DNA from: Acanthamoeba lenticulata
Taxonomy: Eukaryota > Discosea > Longamoebia > Acanthamoebidae
Direction: 5' to 3'
Length of the DNA: 64,000 nucleotides
Assembly: GCA_002179805.1 (NCBI GenBank)
Contig: NAVB01000777.1
Location: forward strand, 1 to 64,000
Positions 23,340-35,310 of the stretch are shown here, piece by piece (position 1 is the first letter of the stretch; each line of letters begins with the position of its first letter). The notes under the pieces are model-generated. The model was not told the origin of the DNA, did not search any database, and saw only the letters and a list, made by a program, of their open reading frames with translations. The position numbers and the translations under genes are program-made.

Positions 23340-25997
23340 TCATGGGGCCGGGTCGGTGAGGATGGGGTGGATGAGCCACTGGCGGTTCTTCTGTACAATG
23401 AAGGGCATGGTGGGAAACACCGCGGCGGGCCCGGCCGTGGGGAACTGGTGGACGTCGGCCCACGTGCGGGGCACGCTGCCGATCTTCCACAACGGGAAGA
23501 GGTCGCGCATGCTCTCGAGCTTCTCGACGATATCGGCCTGGTGGGCCACCGGGTGCCGCTGGAAGCGTCGGCACAGGGCCTCGTTGCCCGAGATCTTCCA
23601 CGCGCAGTAGTCCAGCAGCGGCAGCACGGCGCGCTGGCACTTGCGGTCAAAGCTGTAGCCCACGTCGGTCTTGTACAGCGCCCGATGCCGCACGCGCGGG
23701 TCGTGCCGCTGCTGCTGGTGATGGTGATGGTCGTCAACGACGACCTCGCCGCTGCCGTCGCCGTCGGTGATGGCGACGTAGGAGACGATGAGGCAGTTGG
23801 GCAGATTCTCGTTGAGGTGGAACAGGAAACTGCCCTCGCGCTTGCCGCGGAGCAGCGCGCGGGCCTGGTCCAGGGTGACGAAGCCGTGGAAGTAGGTGCC
23901 CGCGCTCTCCAGCAGCTCGCGCTTGCGGTCGAGCGCGTTCTCGATCATGCGCGAGAGCGTCCGCTCGAACGGGTCCAGGCGCAGCACGACCGTGCGCAGT
24001 GCCCCGTTCCACCTGCCGTTCGTTCACCAGTCAACAACAGACACGCTGGCGTGATGATAATGCGGCCGATCGTACTGGTGCTGGTTGCCGATCCGCAGGT
24101 CATGCATGTGCCGGTTGACGGTGAGCACGCCCGCGAGCGCGATCAGGCCTGCTCGCATGGCAGGACCCGGTGTCAGCATATCAGCATGTCGGCATGGAGC
24201 TCGATAGAGGCACGGAGCCGCACCGTCCTGGCCGATGAAGTTGTGGGAGAGATCGAGAAGCCGAACGGACCGGTTGGCCGTCGACAAGGCGTGGGCCAGG
24301 GCCTTGGCCCCGACGTCCGTGATGCTGTTCACGCTCAGGTCCACGTTCGTGAGGCTCGTGTTGACTCTGCGTGGAGGAATTTGAAGTATGTAAGTGGAAA
24401 TGCTGACGTCAGCACACGCTGTCAACCCCCCAAGAGGCCGATCAGCGTACCGAAGGGCGTCGGCAAGCCAGCCGACCTCCTTGTCGGTGAAGTTGGGCGC
24501 AAAGTTGAGGTTCATGCAGGCGCCCTCCTCGCCCAGCACCGACAGGCTCACGAGCGTCTCGTTGTAGGCCAGCGCCTCGAGGATGACCTTGGCCGCGTTG
24601 TCCTGCAGGGCCAGCAGCTCGGGCGCCACGTACTCCTTGCCGCAGTAGCGCACAAACGTCCGCTTCTCGACGGCGCCGAGGCCGCCGCCGCCGCCGTGCA
24701 GGAAGGGCGACGCGGCGGCCGCGTAGAGGTCGAGCCCCATCAACGCGCCCGCGTTGGCCGTGCCGGCGCCGCCGCCGGCCTCGGAGCACTGGGTGACGGA
24801 GAGGCACCAGCTGAGGGTGGTGAGCGAGCTCATGTTCTGCTCGAGCAGCTCCACCACGCGCGACACCACCTCGATGCTCGACTTGGTCGTGTTTTTCGCC
24901 GACGCGGCTCCCGAGGCGGGCCCCTTGGCCTGCGCTCGCGACGGCTGTCCCTTGGGCAGCGGGTACTGCACGATCGTCGGTAGATTGTTATCAGACGGGC
25001 CATGGGCCGAAATGGCCATAAAAAATGAATACAAAATCAATTAATAAAGCAATAATAATTTATAAAAAAGGTCAAAACGGGACATACGCGAAGAAAATCG
25101 CAGTTGCGGATGAGGGAGGTGAGGTTCCAGAACTTGTCCTTCTCCGAGGCGGGCTTCTCGCTCAGTGAGTAGCCCGGAAAGAGGCCGTAGATGAGGTTGT
25201 GCTTGATCTGGCCCTTCTCCGCGACAAACGTCATCGCGTAGCACCCTGCATAAATACGCAAATAAAGTGTTATTAAAAATCAAATTATTAATAATAATAA
25301 GAAAGAAATGAAATGTTGGGAATGTACCCCGCTGTGAGCTGCACGAGGAAGGAGACACGGTGAAGGAGGAGTTGGGCCTTGGGTGAGACTGGCTTGTTGC
25401 TGGCCAACGCGAATGCGGGGCAGAGGGAGGGAATAGCGTGCCTGGGGCGGATGAGGAAGGTGCCGGCCGGCTTGCCCTTGAGGAGAGATGTGGCATCGTT
25501 GCGTGTGGCTTCGCGAGGCGAGAGCCGCGACAGCGCCGTGGCAGCTGCGTCAGTTTACGCGTTGGCGCTGGTGCTGGCGCGACGCGGGTGGGTGTACCGT
25601 TTTTATGATACCAGCTCTGTGCTGCACGGAAGAACGATGGGCGGTCGGCGTGAGCAAGATGAGTGAGTGTTGTGCTGACCAACATTGTCGGTGCGCAACG
25701 TACCAAAATCTTCGCTTGTCATACTGAAATTGACTCTGGCAAGCTGTTGAGGGGCAAGGTTAGCTCACAAAGTGTGAAGTCTTGTCCAGGAAAAGGTGGG
25801 CGACGCACCTGCGGACCCAAGAGCGCTTCATAGTTGCTCTTACTACGCGTTCCGTTTTCGTAACTCTGATTTTTGTACTTGTAGTGTCCGCCCTCTTCCT
25901 CCTCCTCGTCCTCGTACTCTTCTTCGTCACTTGTTTCGTCATCGTCCGTGAGGTCAGGAAGGTTCACGACTTGATGTGCAAATGGGACCTTCTCCAT
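23340..25997 (-). CDS. SH2-LRR-SH2 signalling protein
   Basis: Ten exons in phase (25997-25809, 25743-25704, 25621-25598, 25544-25442, 25377-25328, 25245-25088, 24965-24451, 24366-24224, 24148-24076, 24012-23340) give 655 residues. An acidic N-terminus leads to a first SH2-like domain: QSWYHKN, SPREATRNDATSLL, KGKPAGTFLIRP (the FLVR-type Arg), NSSFTV, CYAMTFVAEKGQIKHNLI. The middle holds leucine-rich repeats of the RNI type: NETLVSLSVLG, NTSLTNVDLSVNSITDVGA, SVRLLDLSHNFIG. The C-terminal third looks like another SH2: TYFHGFVTLDQARALLRG, GSFLFHLNENLPNCLIVSY, where the phosphotyrosine Arg is His (about residue 497). LRR plus one SH2 is known from Dictyostelium LrrB. The fourth intron appears to use a GC donor (CAG/GCACGC). 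Confidence 0.75.
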
Positions 25998-26265
25998 CAC
26001 AAAATGCAGATGAATTTGCACCTGTTTCAGTAAAAAAAAATGCAAGTTTGGTATTTGCGGAATTAACACCCGCGGTTCGAGTGCCGCCTTGGCCGTTTCT
26101 AGAGTGGCGGAGTGACAGCGAAAGCCACGGGAGAACTGCGTAAGAAATCATTGAAGGGCGAGAATGTCGTCATCTCATTGGTTGCTACATCGCGACTTGC
26201 AAGTCGCCTTGGCCAGGGCGACGCTCGACCACTACACACCACGACACAAACTAAATCACACCAAC

Positions 26266-29100
26266 ATGCATAGAGCTGCGAGCCAACGCCTCACGCTTTC
26301 GTTCGGCCGCACAGCCGTGCTGCCCTCGCAACACTCTGCATTCCTGCTGCAACGACACCTCCACCCTTCCGCCAGAGTACCGCCCCCCCCCGCCTCACTC
26401 GCTGTCTTCACATGGGCAGCCGCCGACATGTTGGTGGCCACACGGGCTAAAGGCGGTCATGATGACGTGCAGGTTTTGGCAGACATCAAATCCATGAAGG
26501 TGTTGTGGGGCTCACAGACCGGCACGGCCACGGGCTTTGCCGATGACCTCGCGCGAGAGCTGTCTGCACAAGGCATCACGGCCTCTTCCATCGACCTTCG
26601 AAAATACAACACCGTACGTTGGTTCCTTTGTTGGAAGTACCTTGCGTCCTGTTGTGGTGCTGACGCGGCATGTGTCTTGTGTCCACACAACAGAAAAAAC
26701 TGCCGACCGAGAAGGACGCCCTCGCGCTCGTGATGGCGTGCTACGGGCAGGGCGAGCCCACCGACAACGCCAAGCAGTTCTACGATTACGTCATGTCCAA
26801 GGACCGCAAGAAGGGCAGCCTCAAAGACATCCAGTACACCGTACGATCACCACATGACCACCGCAGCCACACTGGCGCCCAGTACCGCTGACACTACGCC
26901 GATCGTCGGTGTCGACAGGTTTTCGGGCTGGGCCAGAGCAAGGCCTACCCGTCGTGCTACCAGGCCGTGGGCCGAGCCGTGGACAAGCGCCTCGAGGAGC
27001 TCGGCGCCAAGCGCATCTTCCCACGAGGCGAGGGCGACGACAGCGATGAGTGCGTCCCGCATCAAGTCAATCCTCATCGTCTCCTGTCTCCATGAAGCTG
27101 ACCTTTCTCTGTCGTACGACGTTCCTCAGCATTGAGTCCGACTTCACGGCGTGGAAGGACAAGCTGATGCAGGCCCTCTCTGGCGAGGGCGGCGCCGAGG
27201 CCGAGGCTGATGCCTCTCCTGAAGCTTCCACCACCGCAGACGCCAACGCTGCACCCAAGGCCGACGCTCAGCCGCCCAAGCCCGCGCCGGAGAAGCCCTC
27301 CGTCGAGATCCGCGTGCTGGACAAGTCCGCCGCCCCTGCCTCCACCTACCACCTGTACGTTGTGGGCTGTGGACGTGAGAGAGCTCTCCCTCGGGCGGCA
27401 AACAAACAAACGAGCTCACTGTGTGTGCGCGTAGGAACCCGGCCGAGCCCATCTCCATCGTCAACCCGGTGGAGGCGCAGATCGTCGAGAACGTCGAGCT
27501 GCAGAGTCCCATCTCGGACCGCTCGACGCGCCATCTGGAGATCGAGCTGGCCAACACGGGCATCACGTACGTTGGGCGTCCTCTCAGGGCCTTGCCAACA
27601 TGAGCTCGGCTGCTGACTCGTCACTTGGGCCGCACAGGTACACGACGGGCGACTACCTGGGCGTGTTCCCCATGAACGACGAGAAGATGGTGGACGACCT
27701 ACTGCGGACCCTCAACCTCGACCCCGACCAGGTCATCGCGGTCAAGAGCGCCGATGGCTCCAGCGAGTTCTCCACCCCGCGCACGGTCCGGCAGCACTTT
27801 ATCGAGAACGTCGACCTCACGAGCCGACCGCGCAAGTCCCTGTTCGCGCGCCTGTCGGCCTTTGCCGCCGACGAGGAGACGCGGCAGCGGCTGTCCAGCG
27901 ACGCCTACGCGGAGCAGTGCGCCCGCGAGAAGCGCGGCCTGTACCACATCCTCAAGGAGAACGGCCTCAAGCAGCTGAGCCTCGAGAGCGTGCTCAGCCT
28001 CGCCCCGCCCCTCCTGCCGCGCTATTACTCGATCGCGTCCTCGCCCAAGGTGCGCCGCCCCGCGCCACGAACTGAAGCCATTCGATCGGTGAGCTGACAC
28101 TGACACTGGCGGCGGCGTGCGCAGTTCAAGGAGGGACGGATGCAGCTGACCGTGGCCCTGGCCAAGACCAAGACCGACTCCGGGGCCGAACACTACGGCG
28201 TGTGCAGCCGCTACATCTGCGGCCTGAAGCCGGGCCAGAAGGCGCGCCTCTTTGTCAAGACGTCCCTCTTCCGCCTGCCCACTTCACCCGGTACATTGCC
28301 TCTTCTTGGCTCCTCGCGCCGCCGCTTCCTCCTCTTCAGGCCCGGCTCACGCGTGCCTGCGACTGCGCCGACCGCAGAGGTGCCGATCGTGATGGTGGCT
28401 GCCGGTTGCGGTATTGCGCCGTTCCATGGCTTCATGCAGGAGCGCAAGCTGCAGTGTGCCCAGAGTACGGACATTGCCAACCCCGTGATCATGATGGTGA
28501 TGATGATGGTGAAGACAAAGAAGCTCACGCGCGAGGTATGTATTTGCAGTCGAGCTGCCCTACGAGCGGTCCAAGAATGTCCTCTACTTTGGCGTCTACA
28601 ACAAGGTGAGGATACTCCTCTTGTTGATCCAACCACGTCGCGACATGTGAATGCTCAACTGCGCGTGTGTGCTGCTCGACAGGACAAGGACTTCCTCTAC
28701 GAGTCCGAGTTCAAGGGCTACGAGCGCGACGGTCTCCTCAAGCTGCGAATGGCGTTCTCGGAGGAGCACGCCCCCAACCAGCCGCCCACGTTCGCCCAGC
28801 ACCGGATGATGGAGGACATGCCCATGCTCTGGCAGCTGATCGACAAGGAGCAGGCCAACACCTACGTCTGCGGGTAAGTGCTATTCTTCGGCGCAAATCC
28901 ATCTCTCTTTCTCCTTTCTTTTGAAGTCAAGTGGCTCATCTGCGCCCAATCCGATTCGTAGGCACACCCTTCTCTTTGATGGTGTCAAGGAGGCGCTGCA
29001 GCGAACCATGACCGAGGTGGGCGGCCTCTCGAGCAACGAAGCGCTTGACCGAATCACGAAGCTGCAGAATGCCGGCCGACTCCAGGTCGACGTCTACTAG
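26266..29100 (+). CDS. NADPH-cytochrome P450 reductase (diflavin reductase) with mitochondrial-like leader
   Basis: Eleven exons (26266-26613, 26694-26840, 26919-27049, 27130-27354, 27435-27566, 27638-28049, 28125-28290, 28378-28464, 28550-28605, 28683-28873, 28962-29100) give 677 residues. The FMN domain starts near residue 77 ([60 protein letters not shown]). The FAD site is [10 protein letters not shown], with [11 protein letters not shown] near it; the NADPH site has [13 protein letters not shown] and YVCG. The C-terminus ends LQVDVY, a Tyr where CPRs usually have a Trp stacking on FAD. The usual G-P-G-T-G turn reads A-A-G-C-G. The first 54 residues are Arg/Ser-rich and lack acidic residues, like a mitochondrial presequence, instead of a clear ER anchor. 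An upstream in-frame ATG exists at 26164. Confidence 0.9.
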
Positions 29101-29368
29101 CGCCTCAGGTTCATAAGAGTACAAAAAAAAAAGCAAATAAAAACAAAAAAAGCAAAAATAAAAATAAAAATCACTGAATGCTCTGGCTTGGCAACTCACG
29201 CGATGGAGATCGGGAGCTGAAGTGGAAGCACCGCCAAGGGAGGCCATCTGGAAGGGCACCAGTCCAATGGCTGTCCCTGGCACAAGAGCACTGCCGCAGT
29301 GGGCGTGCCAACGGCTGCCCGTGCGGTGCGTGGATTGCAATCAGAAATCTATTTATTTATTTATCTAT

Positions 29369-30383
29369 TTATTTAAATTTTGTGAGGAGCAGCCATTCGA
29401 GCACGTCCAAGTGGCCGTCCTCGGCTGGCTTGCGGTAGGTGTTCTCGTCCCACGGGCAGCCGTTGGCGCGAGCCCACTCGAGCACTTCCAGGTGGCCTCC
29501 TGCGGCGGCTCTGCTGCAGGTCGTCTCGTCCCACGGACAGCCGTTTCGGTGCGCCCACCGGAGCACGTCCAAGTGGCCATACGCAGCCGCCCCACTGCAG
29601 GTGTATTGGTTCCACGGGCAGCCGTTGGCGCGCGCCCACTGGAGCAAGGCGAGATGGCCTCCCTCGGCTGCCCCGCTGCAGGTCTTCTCGTCCCACAGGC
29701 AGCCGTTTGGTGCGCCCACTCGAGCACGTCCAAATGGCCGTGCGCAGCCGCCCCACTGCAGGTGTATTGGTCCCACGGGCAGCCGTTGGCGCGCAACCAC
29801 TGGAGCACGTCCAGGTGGCCTCCTGTGGGAGCCCCGCTGCAGGTATTCTCGTCCCACGGACAGCCGTTTTGGTGCGCCCACTCGAGCACGTCCAAGTGGC
29901 CGTGCGCAGCCGCCCCATTGCAGGTGTATTTGTCCCACGGGCAGCCGTTGGCGCGCGCCCATTCGAGCATGGCAAGATGGCCTTTCAAGGCCGCACGGGC
30001 GCAGGTCATGCTGTCCCACGGGCAGCCATTGGTGCGCAACCACTGGAGCACTCGAGCACGTTCAGGTGGCCTCCCTCGGCCGCTCCGATGCAGGTGTGTT
30101 TGTCCCACGGACAGCCTCTGGCCCTGGCCCACTGAAGCACGGACAGCCAGCCCTTGCGCGCCACTTGCTCGGGTAGCCTTTTCACCAAGGGGCGAGACAC
30201 GCGTTGTTCCAGCAGGTCGTTTTGGAGCTCGTGGCGCCATGTGCGGCACACGTCACGACAAACAAGGAGGGTGGTAGGCTCCACGAATTGGAAGATCATC
30301 GCGACAAGCTCCACCATGAGGTCGCTCATACCAACAGTTCCAGCAGCATTCTCGATCTTCCCCGTTGCCGTAACCTCTTCCAT
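29369..30383 (-). pseudogene. F-box-like / ankyrin-type 'ANGCPWDE' repeat gene, frameshifted (copy 1)
   Basis: Read on the minus strand, an F-box-like head (LMVELVAMIFQFVEPTTLLV, CRDVCRTWRHEL) is followed by about ten 33-residue repeats of the form GHLDVLEWARANGCPWDE-TCSGAA. This repeat family is well known in Acanthamoeba and in giant viruses of amoebae. The frame is broken twice. An 8-base tandem insertion (TCGAGCAC) lies at about 30050-30059. One T is missing from a T4 run at about 29705-29708; sister repeats read CCGTTTTGG, here CCGTTTGG. Reading shifts frame at each break with intact repeats on either side. If the breaks are real, the product ends after two repeats. Confidence 0.75.
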
Positions 30384-30486
30384 CTGCGTCTTTCAGTTCT
30401 CTCTTTTTTGGGGTCGGCTTGCCACGTCACGCGGCACATTAATTTTTCCTTCATTTTGCTTTGGCAAGCGAAACCCAACACACACG

Positions 30487-31905
30487 ATGGAGAGGGCCGC
30501 AACATCGGGAGCGCTGAAGTTGAAGCCCCGTGGCATCCAATCACATGGGCGTAAAGCGAGCGCTTTTGGTGGTGATGCTTGGGTTGGGGGAGCCTGTCGA
30601 GATCGCTCGACTTACTTCAAGGAGCATCGCGAAAAGGCACGAGCATCAGGACGCTCTTCTTCTTTGTCTACATTCGATCATGGGAGCAGCAAAGAAATTG
30701 AGCTTCACTCGTTGGTTGGGTCCACCTCTACCTCCTCTTCCTCATCCGCTGTCATGACTGGCACCGATGAGCTGCGAATCAACATACCACCCGCCTGGCT
30801 GCGTCTTGTGGATGAATCACATTACGATTTGGAGCGCATCAAGACAAAGAGTACCGTCAAAATCTGCTCTTTCTCCTGTCGCTCTGCAAGCTCACACTTC
30901 GTAATCCAGTAAAGGAGCTTGACGCAATGCACAAGAAGCATCTGTTGCCTGGCTTCGATGACCGCGAGGCCGAAGAAGTGGCCATCCAGCTCCTCACAGG
31001 AGAGATCACACAGGTACGTTCCTGGCTCCTTCGTGCACGACGCGCGACAGAGACGAAGGTCTGACGCACACTCGCGGGAGAGCAGTTGATGCAAAAGTGC
31101 CAGCAGCGAGTGGTCAAGCTGGGCAACATCAAGAAGGGCATCTCGGACGAGCAACTCAGGTGTGGCACCTGTCGTGTAGCACTTCATCTCCTGTGCGCAC
31201 CTGACGTCGTGATGGACCCGTCCACATCTGCACGCACAGGGTGAAGCAAAACATGCGCATGAGCATCGCGGGTGAGCTGCAAGAGCTCTCCACCACCTTC
31301 CGCCAGTCGCAAAAGTCCTACCTGCAGAGTACGCCACCCCATTACTGCTGCAGCTCGATGCACGTCTTCTCCTGCTGATGCCGCAGGGGTGGACAGAGCT
31401 GGAGGGCAGGCGAGACAGGAGTCGTGGACAGCTGCACTCGGCAAGAGACTTGGAGGCGGCCGACGACGCTACAGGCAGCCAAGATGAGGAATTGGACACA
31501 GGTTTCAGTGGCTCGCAGCTCAAACAGATCGCTGTGCTCGAGGATGACGTCGAGCAACGGTTGGTTCTTCCTCTTCTTTTGTTCGTGTAGCTTCAAACGG
31601 TTGGTGACGTCGCCTTGGGTGGGGGGCTTGCCAGATCGAAAGATATTCTCGCGGTGCAGGAGTCGATCGTGCAGCTGGCAGAGCTGTTCAAGGACCTGGC
31701 GGTGCTGCTCGTGGAGCAGGGCACCATCTTGGACCGGATCGACTACAACATCGAGCACACAATGGAGAACGTAGACAAGAGCGTCGCAGAGCTGAGCCAG
31801 GCCGAAAAATACCAAAAGAAGACCGGCTACAAGCTCTGCATGCTGCTCCTTCTCTTCATCATCGGCGGCCTCATCATCGCTGTAGGTGTAAAAGTCCTGA
31901 TCTGA
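30487..31905 (+). CDS. STX16: Syntaxin 16 / Tlg2-type Qa-SNARE
   Basis: Six exons (30487-30850, 30910-31013, 31086-31159, 31240-31328, 31397-31559, 31635-31905) encode 354 residues. An N-terminal peptide ACRDRSTYFKEHR resembles the Sec1/Munc18 (Vps45)-binding peptide of syntaxin 16. The Habc region begins IPPAWLRLVDESHYDLERI and continues MHKKHLLPGFDD, VKQNMRMSIAGELQELS. The Qa-SNARE motif includes AVQESIVQLAELFKDLAVLL, VEQG (zero-layer Gln) and TILDRIDYNIEH. A C-terminal anchor LCMLLLLFIIGGLIIAVGVK ends the protein. Acts in endosome-to-trans-Golgi fusion. The acceptor at 31396 was chosen because the more upstream AG leads to an early stop. Confidence 0.92.
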
Positions 31906-31995
31906 GAACGACAAGAAGAAGCAAAAAGTCTATTTTATTCTTTCGCTTTTCTTCAGTTTCGTCTTTCACCGCTACATTTCTCTGCAAGAAGGGAA

Positions 31996-34900
31996 ATGGA
32001 TCAGATGAAGATGAAGGATGCAACACCGACGGGTCCCGAGGCCAGCCGAGCCAAGCGGAAGAGGAATGTTGACAAGGGCGGCAAGAGCACCGGCTCGAAA
32101 TCGCAGGCCGAATCGGCATCCACCAGCATCCCTGCATCAGGAGCTGCACCAAAAGCCAAGAGAAGCAAGGTTGATGGTGAGCATGCTTCCGCGCCCACGC
32201 AAGCTTCAGCAAAGAAACAAAAGAAATCGCAAAATGCAGAAATGCCTACCGCACAAATCGCGATGAAAGATGAGAAAAGCGAAACAAGCGAAGCAGCCAC
32301 TGCCCAGGCTCCTGCAAGCAAGGAGAAGGAAGCAGGCGGGGATGTGGAGAAAGAATCGTTGTCCACGAAGCAGGCGGTGGTGGGCCACAAGCCGAGCGGG
32401 CTCTACGGCGAGGTCACCAAAAAGGGCTGGGACGAGATCAAACCGGCCTTGTCGGCAGGCGTAAAGGACATTCTAATCAACAAGCTGGGCTTCACCCGCA
32501 TGACGCCCGTCCAGGCCAGCACCGTCCCTCTCTTCCTCTCCTACAAGGACGTCAGCGTAGAGGTACGCCTCGCGCTCATTCCTTCTGCCCTTTGACCCGG
32601 GTCGCGGGCTCGAGCTGAGCTTCTGGGGGCACACTTGCTGGTGTGCAGGCGTGCACGGGCTCGGGCAAAACGCTGGCCTTCTTGGTGCCGCTCTTCGAGA
32701 TGCTCCTCCGCCGTGAGGACCCGCTAAAGAAGCACGAAGTGGGCGGCCTCATCATCACCCCCACACGGTTCGATCCTCTTCTCCTCGCTCCTGGCTCCTG
32801 TTTGCGCACGTGGCTAATGAGTGTCTCGTGATCCCACCAAACAGAGAGCTGGCCGTGCAGATCACAGAGATCGCCAAGGTCTTCATCTCCAGTCTGACAG
32901 ACGCCGCCGGCAAGCCCAGGTTCACCCTCCAGGTCTTCATCGGCGGCGCAGACCTGGCCCACGGTGAGTTCATCTCATCTTCGTCGTCGTCGTTGTTGTT
33001 TGTGGTTGGTGGTGGCCATGACGTGGCATGTGCTAATTGGTTTGTTGGGTGGGCAGACATGCGCAAGTTCCAGGAGGAGGGCGGTAACGTCGTCATCGGC
33101 ACGCCCGGCCGGCTGGAGGACATCATCAACAAGATGGACCACGTGTTCAACACCCGCAACCTCGAGGTTCTCGTCCTCGACGAGGCCGACCGTCTGCTGG
33201 AGATGGGCTTCCGGCCGCAGATCAACACCATCCTCAACCGCCTCCCCAAGCAGCGCCGCACCGTACGTCGTAGTCTACGCCCAGAGCGCCGCGGCTCATG
33301 CAGTTCCTTTGCTCATAGCCCGCCGCCTGACCGTACTACGTACACGAATTAGGGCTTGTTCTCGGCGACGCAGACGCAGGAGGTGGAGCACTTGGCCCGA
33401 GCGGGCCTGCGCAACCCGGTCCAGGTCGCCGTCAACGTCCAGGCCAAGGGCGCGCAGATCAAGAACCAGAAGATTCCTCTTACGTGCGTCGTCGTCTTCT
33501 TCTTCTTCTTCTCTACCCATCATTCCTACACGCGCACGCGTCCTTGTGCTGGTCGCGGCTTGAGCGTCTCACCCGCGCATACACAGGTTGAACAACTGGT
33601 ACATGACGTGCGAGAGCGACGAGAAGCTCGCGCAGCTGTGCCGATTTATCAGCACGCACCCGTCGCAGAAGATCATCGTCTACTTCCTCACCTGCGCCTG
33701 CGTCGACTTTTTCTACCGCGTATGTTTTCCCGCCTTTTTCTCTCTCTCTCTCTGCTTCGATCCCTTGGCTCCAGACCTTCCTGACGCCTTTTTTTTATTT
33801 TTATTTTATTATTTATTATTATTATTAATTTATTTTTTGGGGAATGCGTCCCTGGTTGCGGGCTGCAGGCGCTGACGGTGCTGAAGAAGGCCAACGCCAT
33901 CCCGGAGGAGTTTGAGCTTCTGTCCCTCCACGGCAAGGTGCCCCAGCAGAAGCGGCCGCAGGTCTTCAAAAAGGTGGGCTCCGTTTCTTCTTCAAGTCCC
34001 CCTCTTCCCCCCGGCTTGAGGCCATGCCAAGCATTCAGCCGCTGACGTCCTCTCGTTTCTTGCTCTCTGGCTCGGCTTGGCGTGGCTTGGGGCACACGCA
34101 GTTTGTGGCGGAGAAGACCGGCTGCGCGCTGCTGGCCACCGATCTCGCGGCGCGAGGGCTCGACGTGCCCGACGTGGACTGGATCATCCAGTACGACCCG
34201 CCGCAGGACCCGGACACGTTTGTGCACCGGATCGGCCGAAGCGCGCGCATGGGCCGCGAGGGCAACGCGCTGGCCTTCATCATGCCCCACGAGAACGACA
34301 CCTCCTCCGGCTACATCGGTTCGGCACTCCTCCCCATAAATAAATATAAATAAACAAAAATCAAAATCAAAATCAAAATCAAAATCAAAATCAAAATCAA
34401 AATCAAATAATAACAATAAACGCACGGGCGAACAGACTTTATGAAGTACAAGGGCGTGCCGTTCCGGGAGATGGAGAAGGCGGCGGACGTCATGGACGTG
34501 CTGCCCATCGTCCGACAGGCGGCCACCAAGGACCGCGAGCTCATGGAGAAGGTTCGCGTTTCCTTCATGAAGAAGATCATGACGATGGCGATGGCGATGA
34601 CGATCGTCCTCTCGCAAATGCTGATGATGAGGATGATGGTGATGGTGATCGCGGGAGAGCAGAGCAAGGTGGCGTTGGTGTCGTTTGTGCGGGGCTACAA
34701 GGAGCACCACTACAAGTACATATTCGTGTTCGAGCGGCTGCACCTGGGCAAGCTGGCGATGGCGTTTGCCATGCTGCAGATGCCGTCGATGCCCGAGGTG
34801 CGGGGCCGGCCGGTGGAGGGCTTCACGCCTCTGGAGATCGACCTGTCCGCGGTGCCCTACACGGACAAGACCAAGGAGCGGCAGCGCAAGATCAAGCTGG

Positions 34901-35310
34901 CCGCGCGCCTCAAGGAGGAGGAGGTCAAGCGCGCCAAGGTGGGCAAGAAGGGCACCGACCTCAGGAACTCGGCCCCGTGGAGCCGCAACCAGCTCAAGAA
35001 GGAGAAGCGCGACAAGCGGAAGCTCCTCAAGGAGCGCAAGCGCACGCGGATCGAGGAGCTCCAGATGAAGGGCGGCAAGAGGAAGGCCGGAGCGGACGAC
35101 GATGGTGATGGGGAGAACGAGGACGAGGACGACTGGAAGGAGCTCGAGAACGACCTCAAGGAGGAGCGGTTGCTCAAGAAGCTCAAGCGCGGCAAGATTT
35201 CCAAGGCCGAGTTTGAGAAGCGCACGGGCGAGCGGGACCTCGAGGACGAGTTTGAGCAGGCCCTGGCCCAGGAGGAGGAGAAGAAGAAAGAGGCCAAGCG
35301 CGCCAAATAA
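31996..35310 (+). CDS. DDX55: DEAD-box RNA helicase DDX55/Spb4 (60S ribosome assembly)
   Basis: Ten exons (31996-32562, 32649-32767, 32845-32963, 33057-33262, 33353-33483, 33587-33719, 33869-33973, 34102-34318, 34436-34551, 34663-35310) give 786 residues. All helicase motifs are visible: [10 protein letters not shown] (Q), ACTGSGKT (I), PTRELA (Ia), IGTPGRLED (Ib), [11 protein letters not shown] (II), FSATQT (III), [12 protein letters not shown] (V) and [13 protein letters not shown] (VI). SATQ and the domain [41 protein letters not shown] with a charged tail mark DDX55/Spb4, which helps mature the 27S/60S pre-ribosome in the nucleolus. A 150-residue Lys/Ser/Ala-rich N-terminal extension is present. 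Confidence 0.95.
34355..34407. repeat. (AAAATC)n microsatellite in a DDX55 intron
   Basis: Hexamer repeat, about eight units, inside the intron between exons 8 and 9 of the helicase gene, just upstream of the AG acceptor at 34435. Confidence 0.9.

Noticed and set aside
23247..24983. 578-codon open frame on the plus strand
   Set aside because: Antisense shadow of the SH2-LRR gene; composition typical of reverse reading (Val/Leu/Arg/Gly-rich), no motifs.
26060..26110. GGTTCGAGTGCC motif resembling a tRNA T-arm upstream of the P450 reductase gene
   Set aside because: No D-arm, anticodon or acceptor stems around it.
29222..30277. 351-codon plus-strand frame with regular repeats
   Set aside because: It mirrors the repeat structure of the minus-strand ankyrin-type gene; the meaningful consensus (GHLDVLEWARANGCPWDE) is on the minus strand.
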